From positions 1 to 36,192 of the forward strand of contig JAHECY010000035.1 in NCBI GenBank assembly GCA_024641505.1: 36,192 nucleotides of DNA, in the 5' to 3' direction. Numbering within the stretch: position 1 is the first letter of the stretch; every line of letters starts with the position of its first letter. A program made the translations under genes and the position numbers. Shown here piece after piece: positions 20,615 to 30,103 of the stretch. This DNA is from Gammaproteobacteria bacterium. Its GTDB lineage: Bacteria; Pseudomonadota; Gammaproteobacteria; SG8-11. Below the pieces are notes generated by a model, which was given only the letters and a program-made list of their open reading frames with translations, was not told where the DNA came from and ran no database searches.

Positions 20615-21700
20615 TTAAGGTTTTTGCATGCCGTGTTTGGCGAGAATGTCGGCGAATTTATCCGAAGACAACGCTTCCACGAGTTTTTCCCCTGCTTTAA
20701 GCTGCTTCTCGTTCCAGTCACCTTTGATGCGCACGGCCTTCAATACCGCAACTTTGTTGCCCAACTGTGGCTTGGGTTGGTCGGCGCTGCCGCCCAATGG
20801 TATGATCTCGAACTTGTCGGGGAAGGTCCGGGTGAAATACAGCGCCAGATGGTAGAAAATAAATCCTGCATCCGCAGCTCCGGTGTCGACCGCCCAGGGC
20901 TGTTCACGATGCATGATGCGCTTGCCCGCGACCCATTTGCATTTTTCTTTGCCTGTGTCACAGCCATCCTGCTTGCTGTTAAAGATTGCGTCGAATAATT
21001 TTTCCGCAGTCATGCCGGCAGGCTTGTTTGGGTCTTGATCGGCAATATTGTAGATTGACCCGGAGAAGTTGCCAAACGAGCCGGCTTCCAATGTCGGATT
21101 CGGCGTGACAAGGGTGACATCGGGACGACCCAGGTCCCAAACCGTTTTGATATTCTTCGGATTGCCTTTCTTTACAAAAATGACATTGCCATAATTTTTA
21201 AGAATCGGTACAGGTTTGCCTTCAGTAACGCCCATGGATTCCAGTTTCTCAATCAACTTTGCAGGTCCCACGGCGACCTGTGGTACGCAATGGACTTCGA
21301 GATTGCCGAATTGAACGACTTTGTTGCCGACTTGCTGGGGCGCAATAGGTGGGCTGGTGGTATAAAACCAATTCCTGATATTCAAGTCCTTGGCATATTC
21401 TTGTAAATAGACTTGCCACAGTTCACGCAGCGCCATGTGATAGTTGCCCGCGGTTGACAATCCTATATCGCAGTTCTCAAAACTGCCATGAAAGTCACTC
21501 AGACGATTGGCCGTAGGTTCCGTCAAATAGGGCGTGGCCTGTGGAAAATCTTGGGGCCAATCCAGAAGGTTGTTAGGTGTCGCCAGCACTGGTGTGCCGG
21601 TAATTTTTGGTACGCTACCGGCATGGGCGACCGTTGATAACAGCAGTGTGATAGCGAAAACCGCGTACCGGTTGCCCGACGGTAATTTCTTGTTTTGCAT
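20615..21700 (-). CDS. periplasmic substrate-binding protein, anion type (PstS/ModA-like)
   Basis: 361 residues. The signal peptide ends at VAHAG. The mature protein has type-II binding-protein character: SFENCDIGLSTAGNYHMAL, NYGNVIFVKKGNPKNIKTVWDLGRPDVTLVTPNPTLEAGS (WDL + DVTLVTPNP as in molybdate- and sulfate-type binders), and a late ADAGFIFYHLALYF segment. A GAGGAGA ribosome site precedes the ATG. The ligand is probably a small anion or oxyanion, but the family is broad and I cannot assign it. No ABC permease or ATPase gene is adjacent, so it is an orphan here. Cysteines at DGCDTGKEKCKW may form a periplasmic disulfide. Confidence 0.75.
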   Translation of the reverse strand: MQNKKLPSGNRYAVFAITLLLSTVAHAGSVPKITGTPVLATPNNLLDWPQDFPQATPYLTEPTANRLSDFHGSFENCDIGLSTAGNYHMALRELWQVYLQEYAKDLNIRNWFYTTSPPIAPQQVGNKVVQFGNLEVHCVPQVAVGPAKLIEKLESMGVTEGKPVPILKNYGNVIFVKKGNPKNIKTVWDLGRPDVTLVTPNPTLEAGSFGNFSGSIYNIADQDPNKPAGMTAEKLFDAIFNSKQDGCDTGKEKCKWVAGKRIMHREQPWAVDTGAADAGFIFYHLALYFTRTFPDKFEIIPLGGSADQPKPQLGNKVAVLKAVRIKGDWNEKQLKAGEKLVEALSSDKFADILAKHGMQKP

Positions 21701-22157
21701 GTCTTCTCCTCAATGGTGTCTTGTTCCCTGAAGAAACGTTGAACTAAATGATTGCGCCGCGAACGGCGGTTGCGCCGAATGTTCGTGGCACGACGAAGTA
21801 TAACCCTTGTGCAAGCGGATGATGCGGTTAAATAGCGCGACTGCGTTGTCGCAGGGCGATAGGTGTGCGTGGTTGGTATTAAAAGGAGGGTTTTTTGCAT
21901 AATGTCGACCGTGGGATTATTTAGACGCGCGGGTGTGGGCATCTACGGTGAAGTGGTTGATCTTCGGATGGGCGTTGGGTATGGCGACACGGGCCGTAGA
22001 ATTAATTAAGGACGCGTCATGACGGTACGGGCGGGTCCGGGTGAATGCTAACAAGTTGCCGGTAAGTTCGGTATTATTGTGCTCTACCGTCACCGGCGGT
22101 CGTAAGCTGTCGGCAAGAACTGTGTTGCCAACAATAAAAACATTTGGGGGGTACGTC
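21701..22157. other. divergent intergenic region
   Basis: About 460 bases between the binding-protein gene (minus) and the macroglobulin gene (plus). It should hold both promoters. GGAGGG at 21885-21890 precedes a 35-codon frame from ATG 21902, but the spacing is about 11-12 bases and the product is not recognisable. A frame in phase with the macroglobulin starts at 22041 but has no signal-peptide logic. Confidence 0.45.
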
Positions 22158-25100
22158 ATGGGTGAGCGTCGCGGCGCAAGAGTGATATGTTTGATGGTGC
22201 TGGTCGCGTCGTTGCTGGCGGCTTGTGGCAAAGATGATGGCGTGGACAATGCCGGTGTCGATGTGCGGGGCATGGATCCCTGGGCGCCTTATCTAAGTCA
22301 TCACACGTCGGGACTGGTGTCCCGCCAGGCACCGTTACGTGTCGTGTTTCTGGTGGATGTGGCCACCTCGGAAGACATCGGCAAGGCGGCGGACGCGGTG
22401 CTGCGTATCGAGCCGGCGCTGCCCGGTATCACAACATTTGTTTCCACAAAGGAGATAGTGCTCACCCCCGAGCATGAACTCACTCCTGGTCAAAACTACA
22501 GTGTCGAACTTTTAGCGGGCAAACTGGCCGGCATTCCGCATGAGCTGGCGCCTTACCGCTTTACGATTTCGGTGATTCGGCAAGCATTCGCCATTAATAT
22601 CGAAAAACTGGCCAGCAGCGCCGCGGGCAAGGTGTTTAATGTAACAGGCACGTTGGCCACGGCGGACAGCGCCGATAATGCGGCGGTGGAAGCCGTGGTT
22701 CAGGCCCAATATCTGGGCAAGGAGCAAGTTCTGGTGTGGCGGCATAACAGCAATCACCGTGACCATGAATTTACCATCAACGGCTTGCAGCGGCAGGTAC
22801 AGGCGGCGGATTTGTTGCTCAAATACCAGGGTGCCGGTATTGGCGTCAATGACAGTGGTGAACAGAAGCTGACCATTCCCGCCCTGGGACAGTTCATGGT
22901 AGCGCATATCCGGGCGATTCAGCAGGATCGTCAGTACGTGCTGGTGGAGTTATCGGACCCGGTGTCTACCAGCCAGGACGTCAGCGGTCTGGTGTCGCTG
23001 GAGGGAGTCGGTAGTACCGTGGAACGGCAAGCCAACAGCCTGCGTATCTATCCGGACAGCGGTGTACAGGGCAAGACCAATGTCGTGATCGACGCCGGGC
23101 TGCGCAATAAGCAGGGTCAGCAGTTAGGCAAGACCGTGACCCAGCAGGTGTTTTTCAGCAGCCAGCAGCCACAGGTGCGGTTTGTGGGTAATGGCGTAAT
23201 CCTGCCGAGTAATCCGGTGCTCAGCATTCCGGTTGAAGCCATAAATGTACATTCCTTGCAGGTCACGGCGTTCCGTGTTTTTGATGATAACGTGGGTCAG
23301 TTTCTGCAGCAGAACAAATTGGGCGGCGATTATGAGTTGCAGCGCGTGGGGCGCTATTTGTGGCGCAAGACTATCGAGCTGCCGGCCTCCGAAGTCGATA
23401 AGTGGACCCGTTATGAGCTGGATGCCACGGCGCTGCTCAAGGAGAGCCCCGGTTCCCTGTTTCGCTTGACCTTGTCGATCAATCGCGGTAACGCGTTGCT
23501 GTCCTGCAGTGAGCAGGACAATGCGGTGACCGTGCGCAAAGAACCGGCACCGGCAAGCCAGGACGATGAAAACAGCCAGGAAAGCAGCGGCTGGGATTTT
23601 ATCGCCCAGTATTACGGGGAGGATTATGACCGGCTATGGAAAGACCGGGCGAATCCCTGTAAAGACGCCTATTATGACTATGCCGACGGCGTCCAGGCGC
23701 ACCGCAATTTTATGGCCTCGAACATCGGCATCATCACCAAGCGCAATGACAACAACGATATCCGTATTATCACCACCGATCTGGCAAGCGCCAAGCCGCT
23801 GCCCGGGGTGGCGCTCAGTCTGTATAACTTTCAGCAGCAGGTGATCGGCAAGGTAACCACGGATAGTGACGGCTTCGCCGCCATCGTGACGCCGGGAACG
23901 CCTTATTATGTGATCGCCACCAAAGGTTCGGATCGCGGCTATTTGAAACTCAGTGGCGGCAGTAAGCTGGCGGTCAGTCACTTCGATGTTGGTGGTGAAT
24001 CCGTCAGCGCCGGTATCAAAGGTTATATCTATGGTGAGCGCGGTGTCTGGCGTCCCGGCGATGATATTCATCTGACTTTCGTCATGTATGACAAAGACGA
24101 TCGCCTGCCGGACCAGCATCCGGTTACGGTACATCTGGTCAATCCCAAGGGGCAGGTGATGCAGTCCATGACCAATGCCCGGCCGGTTGATGATTTCTAT
24201 GTTTTTACTTTGCGTACCGCGGAGGATGCGCCCACCGGCACCTGGGAAGCCAGGGTGCTGGTGGGAGGCAGCACGTTTATCCGAAAACTTAAAATTGAAA
24301 CCGTAAAACCTAACCGTCTGAAAATCGACATGGATCTGGGTGCCGAGCGTCTGGCGCTGGCGCACATGCCGGTGCAGGGCAGTTTATTTGCACAATGGTT
24401 ACACGGAGCCACAGCGGCGGATTTGAAGGCGGAAGTGCGCGTGAAGTTGCGCCCAACGGCCACCCGATTTACCACCTTTACCGACTTCAGCTTTGACGAT
24501 CCGGCGCGGGAATTCAGCGCCGATGAGCAACTGCTGTTCGAGGATACTCTGGACAGCACCGGCAATGTGAAATTCAAAGCGGACATTCAGGTGGACCGCG
24601 CCACGGCACCGGGTCGTTTAAAAGCCTTTTTTGATCTTAAAGTGTTTGAGCCAGGTGGCGATTTCAGTATCAGTACTTCCAACAAGGAGTTCGATCCGTT
24701 TGACGCTTACGTTGGCATCAAACCACCGGCCGGGGATGCGGCACGCAATATGCTGCTCACCGATACCAAGCACAAAGTGCAGATCGCCACGGTGGACCCC
24801 CAGGGCAACGCCCTGTCGCGCAGCCAGATTCGCATGCGTATCTATAAACTGGACTGGAAGTGGTGGTGGGACAAATCCGGCGAGTCCCTGGCGCAATACG
24901 CCAGTGCCGATTACAGCACCGCGCTGCAGGAAGGCGTGATCGCTACGAAGGACGGCCGCGGCGAGTGGGAATTCGAAATCAAATATCCGGATTGGGGCCG
25001 GTATCTGTTACGAGCCTGCGATCTCGACGGCGAGCATTGCAGTGGCGGCATTGTGTACATCGACTGGCCCGGCTGGGCGGGCCGCGAAAAAGAGCAAAGC

Positions 25101-27719
25101 GGCGATGGTGCCAATGCCCTGTCGTTTTTCACCGACAAAAAAATCTATCAAGTCGGTGAGGTTGCCCAAATTCAGTTGCCGGAAGCCACGCAAGGGCGCG
25201 CCCTGTTCACGGTGGAAACCGCCAGTCGTATTCTCAAGCAGGAATGGGTGGTGTTCGAAAAAGGCAAGGCGCCGCGTCTGGCCCTGCCGGTCACTATGGA
25301 CATGAGTCCCACCGCTTATCTGCATATTTCCCTATTGCAGCCGCACGGCGGACGTGACAATGACCGGCCACTGCGCATGTATGGCATCACCCCGATCACC
25401 GTCGAGGATGCGGCCACTCATCTGGCGCCGGTGATCAACGCGGCCAGTGAATGGCGCCCCAATCAACCAGTGAGCGTGGACGTGCATGAAGCCGGGGGCA
25501 AGGCCATGACCTATACCCTGGCGGTCGTCGACGAAGGCTTGCTGGGCCTGACGTCCTTCCGGACACCGGATTTACACCAGGAGTTCTATCGCAAAGAAGC
25601 CTTGGGTATCGCCACCTGGGATTTGTTCGACGAGGTGGCCGGTGCCTACAGTGGTGAATTGCAGAACCTGCTGGCCCTGGGCGGCGGTGATGCGGCGGAT
25701 GCCGCTGACGGTGCGCGTCGCAAGAAACGTTTTCCGCCGGTAATTCGTTTTCTGGGACCGTTTTCCCTGGCGGCCGGTGCTACCAACACCCATAACTTTG
25801 CTTTGCCGCAATACCTGGGGGCGGTGCGCGTGATGGTGGTGGCGGGGCATAAGGGTGCCTTCGGTTCGGCCGAGACTTCGGTGTTTGTGCGTGAACCTCT
25901 GTCCTTGCTGGCTACGGTACCGCGGGTGCTGGGGCCGGGCGAGACCGTGACCGTGCCGCTGAATCTGTTCGTCATGGATGAATCCATCCACGAGGTCAAG
26001 GTGCAAGTGACCGCCGATGAGCATTTCGTGCAGGGGTTCACGCAACCGGTGCCGGTGCATTTCGACCAGCCGGGCGACAAGATCGGCTTCGTGACATTAC
26101 AAGTGGCGGCGGGCACCGGCAAAGGTACGCTTAAAATCAGTGCGCAGGGCGGCAAGTTCAGCACCGCCACGGAAGTCAATCTGGACATTCGCAGCCCCAA
26201 TATTCTCAGTACGCGCCTGACCCGCGCGGTGATCGAGCCGGGGAAGGACTGGAACGCCACGATCATGCCCCATGGTTTGCCGGGAACGAATGCGATGATG
26301 GTGGAAAGCTCCCTGGCGCCGCCATTGAATCTGGAGAGTCGTCTGCAATATTTGATTCGCTATCCTCACGGCTGTCTGGAGCAGGTGACGTCGGCGGTTT
26401 TTCCGCAGTTGTATCTTGATCGCTTAGTGAAATTGGACAAGGACGATCAAGGCAAAGTGGATGCGCATGTCAACGCCGCTATCGATCGCCTGCGGCAGTT
26501 TCAAGCGGCAAACGGCGCGTTTACTTATTGGCCGGGACAGGTAGACATTAATGAGTGGGCCACCAACTATGCCGGCCATTTTCTGGTGGCGGCGCAGACC
26601 AAAGGGTATCAGGTGCCCGCGGAAATGATGCAGGCATGGTTGGGTTACCAGCAGTCGCGTGCGCAAAGCTGGGTGGCCGGCAGCGGTACGCCGCAATTGA
26701 ATCAGGTATATCGCTTGTATACCCTGGCACTGGTGGGGCAGGCGTCGGTGGCGGCCATGAACCGATTACGCGAGTCCTCTCAATTGAGCAATGTGGCGCG
26801 TTGGCAACTGGCGGCGGCCTATCACCTGGCGGGTATGCCCGAAGCCGCCGCGGACATCACCCGCGGTCGTGATCTGAGCGTCGCCGACTATAACGGCGTC
26901 GATGATACTTTTGGCTCCGCGTTGCGCGATCAGGCGATTATACTGGAAAGTCTCGCGGTGCAGCAGCGCCTGGTGGAAGGCAAGACCCTGGCGGAGGATA
27001 TCGCGCGTGCTTTGGCCACGGAGCGTTGGTTCAGTACTCAGTCAGTGGCATACAGTCTGTTGGCGCTGAGCCGTTTTCTGGGGGATCAGGCGCAGGCGGC
27101 TTCGTTTCGTTATGAGCTGCGCCGCAACGGCGCCACCGCCCAGCCGGTAAATGCAGACGCCATCGTCCATCACTATACGCTGCGGGAAATGGCGCCTTCC
27201 GGAGAGCGACTGGCCATCAGTAACAAGTCGCCGGCGCCTTTGTACGTCACGGTCTATGCAAGTGGCATCCCCATGGCAGGTGATGAACGTGCCGCCAGCG
27301 AAGGTTTGGCGCTGGATGTAAGCTACCGCTCCGAAGGTGGTGGCGCCTTGGCGGTGCCAAAAATAGCCCAGGGGACGAGTTTCACCGCGCTGGTTACCGT
27401 GCGCAATACCACGGATCGGGCCTTGAATAATCTGGCGTTGACACAGGTCGTTCCTCCCGGCTGGGAGATCGGTAACGAGCGTCTGGGCGATGCGGCCGCG
27501 GTAAATGTCGGTGATGTGGATTACCAGGATATACGTGATGATCGGGTATTGAGCTACTTCCCGTTGGCGGCGGGGGCGAGCCGCACATTCAAGGTGCGAC
27601 TCACGGCCACTTATCTGGGCCGGTACTATCTGCCGGGAGTTCATGTCGAGGCCATGTATGAAGCTGATAAATTTGCCCATAGCCAAGGCCAGTGGGTGGA
27701 AGTGGTACGCGCACCTTAA
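22158..27719 (+). CDS. alpha-2-macroglobulin-family lipoprotein (YfhM-like)
   Basis: 1853 residues from ATG 22158, chosen because GGGGGG lies 6 bases upstream and the N-terminus then becomes a lipoprotein signal with lipobox LLAAC (C23). The chain has the expected macroglobulin architecture. Repeated beta domains lead to KGYIYGERGVWRPGDDIHLTF in the MG2-like part. The thioester motif GCLEQ has its Cys at C1406, followed by alpha-helical thioester-domain sequence (AIDRLRQFQAANGAFTYWP) and a C-terminal receptor-like domain. Bacterial homologues are anchored in the periplasm and trap attacking proteases through the reactive thioester. Its partner is the PBP1C gene that overlaps its 3' end. Residues after C23 are KDD, consistent with lipoylated anchoring but not decisive for the membrane leaflet. 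Confidence 0.95.
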   Translation: MGERRGARVICLMVLVASLLAACGKDDGVDNAGVDVRGMDPWAPYLSHHTSGLVSRQAPLRVVFLVDVATSEDIGKAADAVLRIEPALPGITTFVSTKEIVLTPEHELTPGQNYSVELLAGKLAGIPHELAPYRFTISVIRQAFAINIEKLASSAAGKVFNVTGTLATADSADNAAVEAVVQAQYLGKEQVLVWRHNSNHRDHEFTINGLQRQVQAADLLLKYQGAGIGVNDSGEQKLTIPALGQFMVAHIRAIQQDRQYVLVELSDPVSTSQDVSGLVSLEGVGSTVERQANSLRIYPDSGVQGKTNVVIDAGLRNKQGQQLGKTVTQQVFFSSQQPQVRFVGNGVILPSNPVLSIPVEAINVHSLQVTAFRVFDDNVGQFLQQNKLGGDYELQRVGRYLWRKTIELPASEVDKWTRYELDATALLKESPGSLFRLTLSINRGNALLSCSEQDNAVTVRKEPAPASQDDENSQESSGWDFIAQYYGEDYDRLWKDRANPCKDAYYDYADGVQAHRNFMASNIGIITKRNDNNDIRIITTDLASAKPLPGVALSLYNFQQQVIGKVTTDSDGFAAIVTPGTPYYVIATKGSDRGYLKLSGGSKLAVSHFDVGGESVSAGIKGYIYGERGVWRPGDDIHLTFVMYDKDDRLPDQHPVTVHLVNPKGQVMQSMTNARPVDDFYVFTLRTAEDAPTGTWEARVLVGGSTFIRKLKIETVKPNRLKIDMDLGAERLALAHMPVQGSLFAQWLHGATAADLKAEVRVKLRPTATRFTTFTDFSFDDPAREFSADEQLLFEDTLDSTGNVKFKADIQVDRATAPGRLKAFFDLKVFEPGGDFSISTSNKEFDPFDAYVGIKPPAGDAARNMLLTDTKHKVQIATVDPQGNALSRSQIRMRIYKLDWKWWWDKSGESLAQYASADYSTALQEGVIATKDGRGEWEFEIKYPDWGRYLLRACDLDGEHCSGGIVYIDWPGWAGREKEQSGDGANALSFFTDKKIYQVGEVAQIQLPEATQGRALFTVETASRILKQEWVVFEKGKAPRLALPVTMDMSPTAYLHISLLQPHGGRDNDRPLRMYGITPITVEDAATHLAPVINAASEWRPNQPVSVDVHEAGGKAMTYTLAVVDEGLLGLTSFRTPDLHQEFYRKEALGIATWDLFDEVAGAYSGELQNLLALGGGDAADAADGARRKKRFPPVIRFLGPFSLAAGATNTHNFALPQYLGAVRVMVVAGHKGAFGSAETSVFVREPLSLLATVPRVLGPGETVTVPLNLFVMDESIHEVKVQVTADEHFVQGFTQPVPVHFDQPGDKIGFVTLQVAAGTGKGTLKISAQGGKFSTATEVNLDIRSPNILSTRLTRAVIEPGKDWNATIMPHGLPGTNAMMVESSLAPPLNLESRLQYLIRYPHGCLEQVTSAVFPQLYLDRLVKLDKDDQGKVDAHVNAAIDRLRQFQAANGAFTYWPGQVDINEWATNYAGHFLVAAQTKGYQVPAEMMQAWLGYQQSRAQSWVAGSGTPQLNQVYRLYTLALVGQASVAAMNRLRESSQLSNVARWQLAAAYHLAGMPEAAADITRGRDLSVADYNGVDDTFGSALRDQAIILESLAVQQRLVEGKTLAEDIARALATERWFSTQSVAYSLLALSRFLGDQAQAASFRYELRRNGATAQPVNADAIVHHYTLREMAPSGERLAISNKSPAPLYVTVYASGIPMAGDERAASEGLALDVSYRSEGGGALAVPKIAQGTSFTALVTVRNTTDRALNNLALTQVVPPGWEIGNERLGDAAAVNVGDVDYQDIRDDRVLSYFPLAAGASRTFKVRLTATYLGRYYLPGVHVEAMYEADKFAHSQGQWVEVVRAP

Positions 27720-30084
27720 GCGTTACCGTACCCGATGGGCGCTGGTCGGCATGGGCTTGCTCATGCTGTGGGTGGGCAATGCATTCTGGCGTTGCCTGCC
27801 GGCGCCATTGTTCAGCGAACCGCCGGCCGCGTTATTGCTGGATCGCGCCGGGGGTGTGCTGGCGGCGCGCATTGCCGCGGATGAGCAATGGCGGTTTAAC
27901 GGTAACGGCGTGATTCCGGAAAAGTACCGGCGTGCCGTGATTCAATTTGAGGACCGGCGCTTTGCCTATCATCCCGGTGTCGACCCGCTGGCCGTGGCGC
28001 GCGCGCTGCGCCAAAACTTCAATCATTCCGGTATCGTCAGCGGTGCCAGTACCTTGAGCATGCAGGTGATTCGCCTGAGTCGCCGCGGTGTACCCCGCAG
28101 TTACCGCGAGAAGCTGATCGAGATGGTGCAGGCGCTGCGCCTGGAGCTGCGTTACAGTAAAGATGAAATCTTCGCCCTGTATGCGGGCCATGCGCCGTTC
28201 GGCGGCAACATTGTGGGTTTGGAAGCGGCAAGCCGCCGATATTTTAGCCGACCGCCGTCACAATTGTCGTGGTCGGAAGCCAGTCTGCTGGCGGTATTGC
28301 CCAACAATCCGGCGCTGTTGCATCCAGGTCGGGGGCGGATCGCCCTGCAAGCCAAGCGCGACCGACTGTTACACCGTCTGCAGAGCGCGGGTCTATTGTC
28401 GGCGCTGGACCTGCGTCTGGCGCTGGCGGAACCGTTGCCGGCGAGACCGCCGCCGCTGCCCATGCATGCCCCCCATCTGCTCGACACCTTGATCCAGCAA
28501 AAGGGCGGGCCGGGTGTATTCGAATCAACCGTGGACGGTGATCTGCAACAAGCGCTCAATGCCATCGCCGGCCGTCATGGCCGGCGCTTGCAGGCCATGG
28601 GCGTGAATAACCTGGCGTTGCTGGTTCTGGACAACCAACGCTCCGAGGTATTGGCCTATTTGGGGAATTTGCCGGAGCAAGGTGTTGCGGAGCAGGGGCG
28701 TGCCGTGGACATCGTGCAACGTGCGCGCAGTACCGGTAGTCTGCTTAAGCCGTTTCTGTATGCGCTGATGTTACAGCACGGGGAGATCCTGCCCACGACC
28801 CTGGTGCCGGACTTGCCGACCCGCTACGGGGGCTATATGCCGGAAAATTATGATCACGCCTATCGAGGCGCGGTACCGGCGCGGCAGGCCCTGGCCCGTT
28901 CCCTCAATGTGCCCGCGGTGCGCATGCTGCAGCAATATGGGGTGGGTAGATTTTATGACGGCCTGCGTGATCTGGGGCTGACAACCTTGGCGCGCGCGCC
29001 CGATGATTACGGTTTGACATTGATCCTGGGTGGCGCGGAAGGCACGTTGTGGGAGCTCACCGCGGCTTATGGCAACCTGACGCGGCGGGCGCGGGCGGTA
29101 CCGGCGTTGCGGCCAACCATGCTGCGCGCGAACGCCTTGACCGTACAGCACGCAGCCCCGGGGACTTTGACTGGCATTATCGGTCCGGGTGCCGCCTGGT
29201 TGACTTTGGATGCCTTGCTGGAGGTGGCGCGGCCGGACACGGAACAATTCTGGCGGCAATTCACCGGCCAGCGCCCGATTGCCTGGAAAACCGGCACCAG
29301 TTACGGTTTACGGGACGCCTGGGCGATCGGTAGCGATGCGCGTTACACGGTTGGCGTGTGGGCGGGTAATGCGAGCGGCGAGGGGCGCGCCGGACTCACC
29401 GGCATCAATGCCGCGGCGCCCGTGTTGTTCGATGTGTTTAATCGCTTGCCGGCCGCGGATTGGGTGTCCAGACCGGAGGCGGATTTGAAGTCCGTAACCG
29501 TCTGCGCGCAAGACGGCTATCTGGCCAACGATTTGTGCGCGACGGAGCAACAGTGGGCGCCGCGCGACAGTTTTTTTAAACGCCAGACACCGCATTTCCA
29601 TCTGGTGCATCTGGATTACAGCGCCCGGTATCAGGTACACAGTCAGTGCGCCGCTACCGCCGATATGCGGCATGTACCGTGGTTCGAGTTGCCGGCGGGC
29701 CAAGCGTTTTTCTATCGACGGCAGCACGGTAATTACCATGCGCCGCCGCCCTATCGTGCCGACTGCCTCGGAGCTCTGGCGGGGCGCGCCGGGGATAATC
29801 CTATCGATTTGCTGTATCCCACGGCGTATACGCGGCTGTATATTCCTCGCGACCTGGCCGGCGTGCGCAGCCGCACCGTCTTTAGGGCGGCGCATCGTGA
29901 CGCGCGGGCGATTCTGTACTGGCATCTCGACGATGTGTATCTCGGCGCCACCGATACGTTCCATGAGCTGGCGCTGGACATCACTCCCGGCGCGCACCGC
30001 CTGACCTTGGTCGACGGTGCCGGCAACCGCTTGGTACGGTCATTTCAGGTGTTGGGGATCACGCAAGACCCAGAGGCGCTGTAG
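27658..30084 (+). CDS. pbpC: penicillin-binding protein 1C
   Basis: About 808 residues. The N-terminal membrane anchor (WALVGMGLLMLWVGNAFW) is followed by a family-51 transglycosylase domain with the catalytic Glu in FEDRRF (E98). The transpeptidase domain has STGSLLKP (S361, K364), SLN in ARSLNVPAV and KTGTS (K544-S548). A C-terminal PBP1C-specific domain follows (from about 620). It builds and cross-links peptidoglycan and is thought to repair damage where the neighbouring macroglobulin acts. The start is uncertain: ATG 27658 has GAGG six bases upstream and overlaps the macroglobulin gene by 62 bases; ATG 27643 is the alternative. The stop TAG (30082-30084) lies inside the repeat end used by the IS110 insertion, and the reading frame is intact. 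Confidence 0.94.
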   Translation: MKLINLPIAKASGWKWYAHLKRYRTRWALVGMGLLMLWVGNAFWRCLPAPLFSEPPAALLLDRAGGVLAARIAADEQWRFNGNGVIPEKYRRAVIQFEDRRFAYHPGVDPLAVARALRQNFNHSGIVSGASTLSMQVIRLSRRGVPRSYREKLIEMVQALRLELRYSKDEIFALYAGHAPFGGNIVGLEAASRRYFSRPPSQLSWSEASLLAVLPNNPALLHPGRGRIALQAKRDRLLHRLQSAGLLSALDLRLALAEPLPARPPPLPMHAPHLLDTLIQQKGGPGVFESTVDGDLQQALNAIAGRHGRRLQAMGVNNLALLVLDNQRSEVLAYLGNLPEQGVAEQGRAVDIVQRARSTGSLLKPFLYALMLQHGEILPTTLVPDLPTRYGGYMPENYDHAYRGAVPARQALARSLNVPAVRMLQQYGVGRFYDGLRDLGLTTLARAPDDYGLTLILGGAEGTLWELTAAYGNLTRRARAVPALRPTMLRANALTVQHAAPGTLTGIIGPGAAWLTLDALLEVARPDTEQFWRQFTGQRPIAWKTGTSYGLRDAWAIGSDARYTVGVWAGNASGEGRAGLTGINAAAPVLFDVFNRLPAADWVSRPEADLKSVTVCAQDGYLANDLCATEQQWAPRDSFFKRQTPHFHLVHLDYSARYQVHSQCAATADMRHVPWFELPAGQAFFYRRQHGNYHAPPPYRADCLGALAGRAGDNPIDLLYPTAYTRLYIPRDLAGVRSRTVFRAAHRDARAILYWHLDDVYLGATDTFHELALDITPGAHRLTLVDGAGNRLVRSFQVLGITQDPEAL

Positions 30085-30097
30085 ATACTGTCTTGCC

Positions 30098-30103
30098 GCT
30101 CAA
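30098..30103 (-). promoter_or_regulatory. possible -35 half of a junction promoter
   Basis: TTGAGC on the minus strand overlaps the transposase stop. If the element circularises at the CT core, it would lie 15 bases before TATATC from the left end (31309-31304). Such a junction promoter is known for IS110 circles and would drive bridge RNA and transposase only from the excised form. The match to sigma-70 consensus is partial (4/6 and 4/6, short spacer). Confidence 0.35.

Noticed and set aside
20400-20618. 72-residue plus-strand frame.
   Set aside because: It has no start signal, runs through the terminator of the opposite gene and looks random.
21902-22009. Small protein of 35 residues preceded by GGAGGG.
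   Set aside because: The spacing to the ATG is too long and the product is not recognisable. The region is more likely a promoter and leader.
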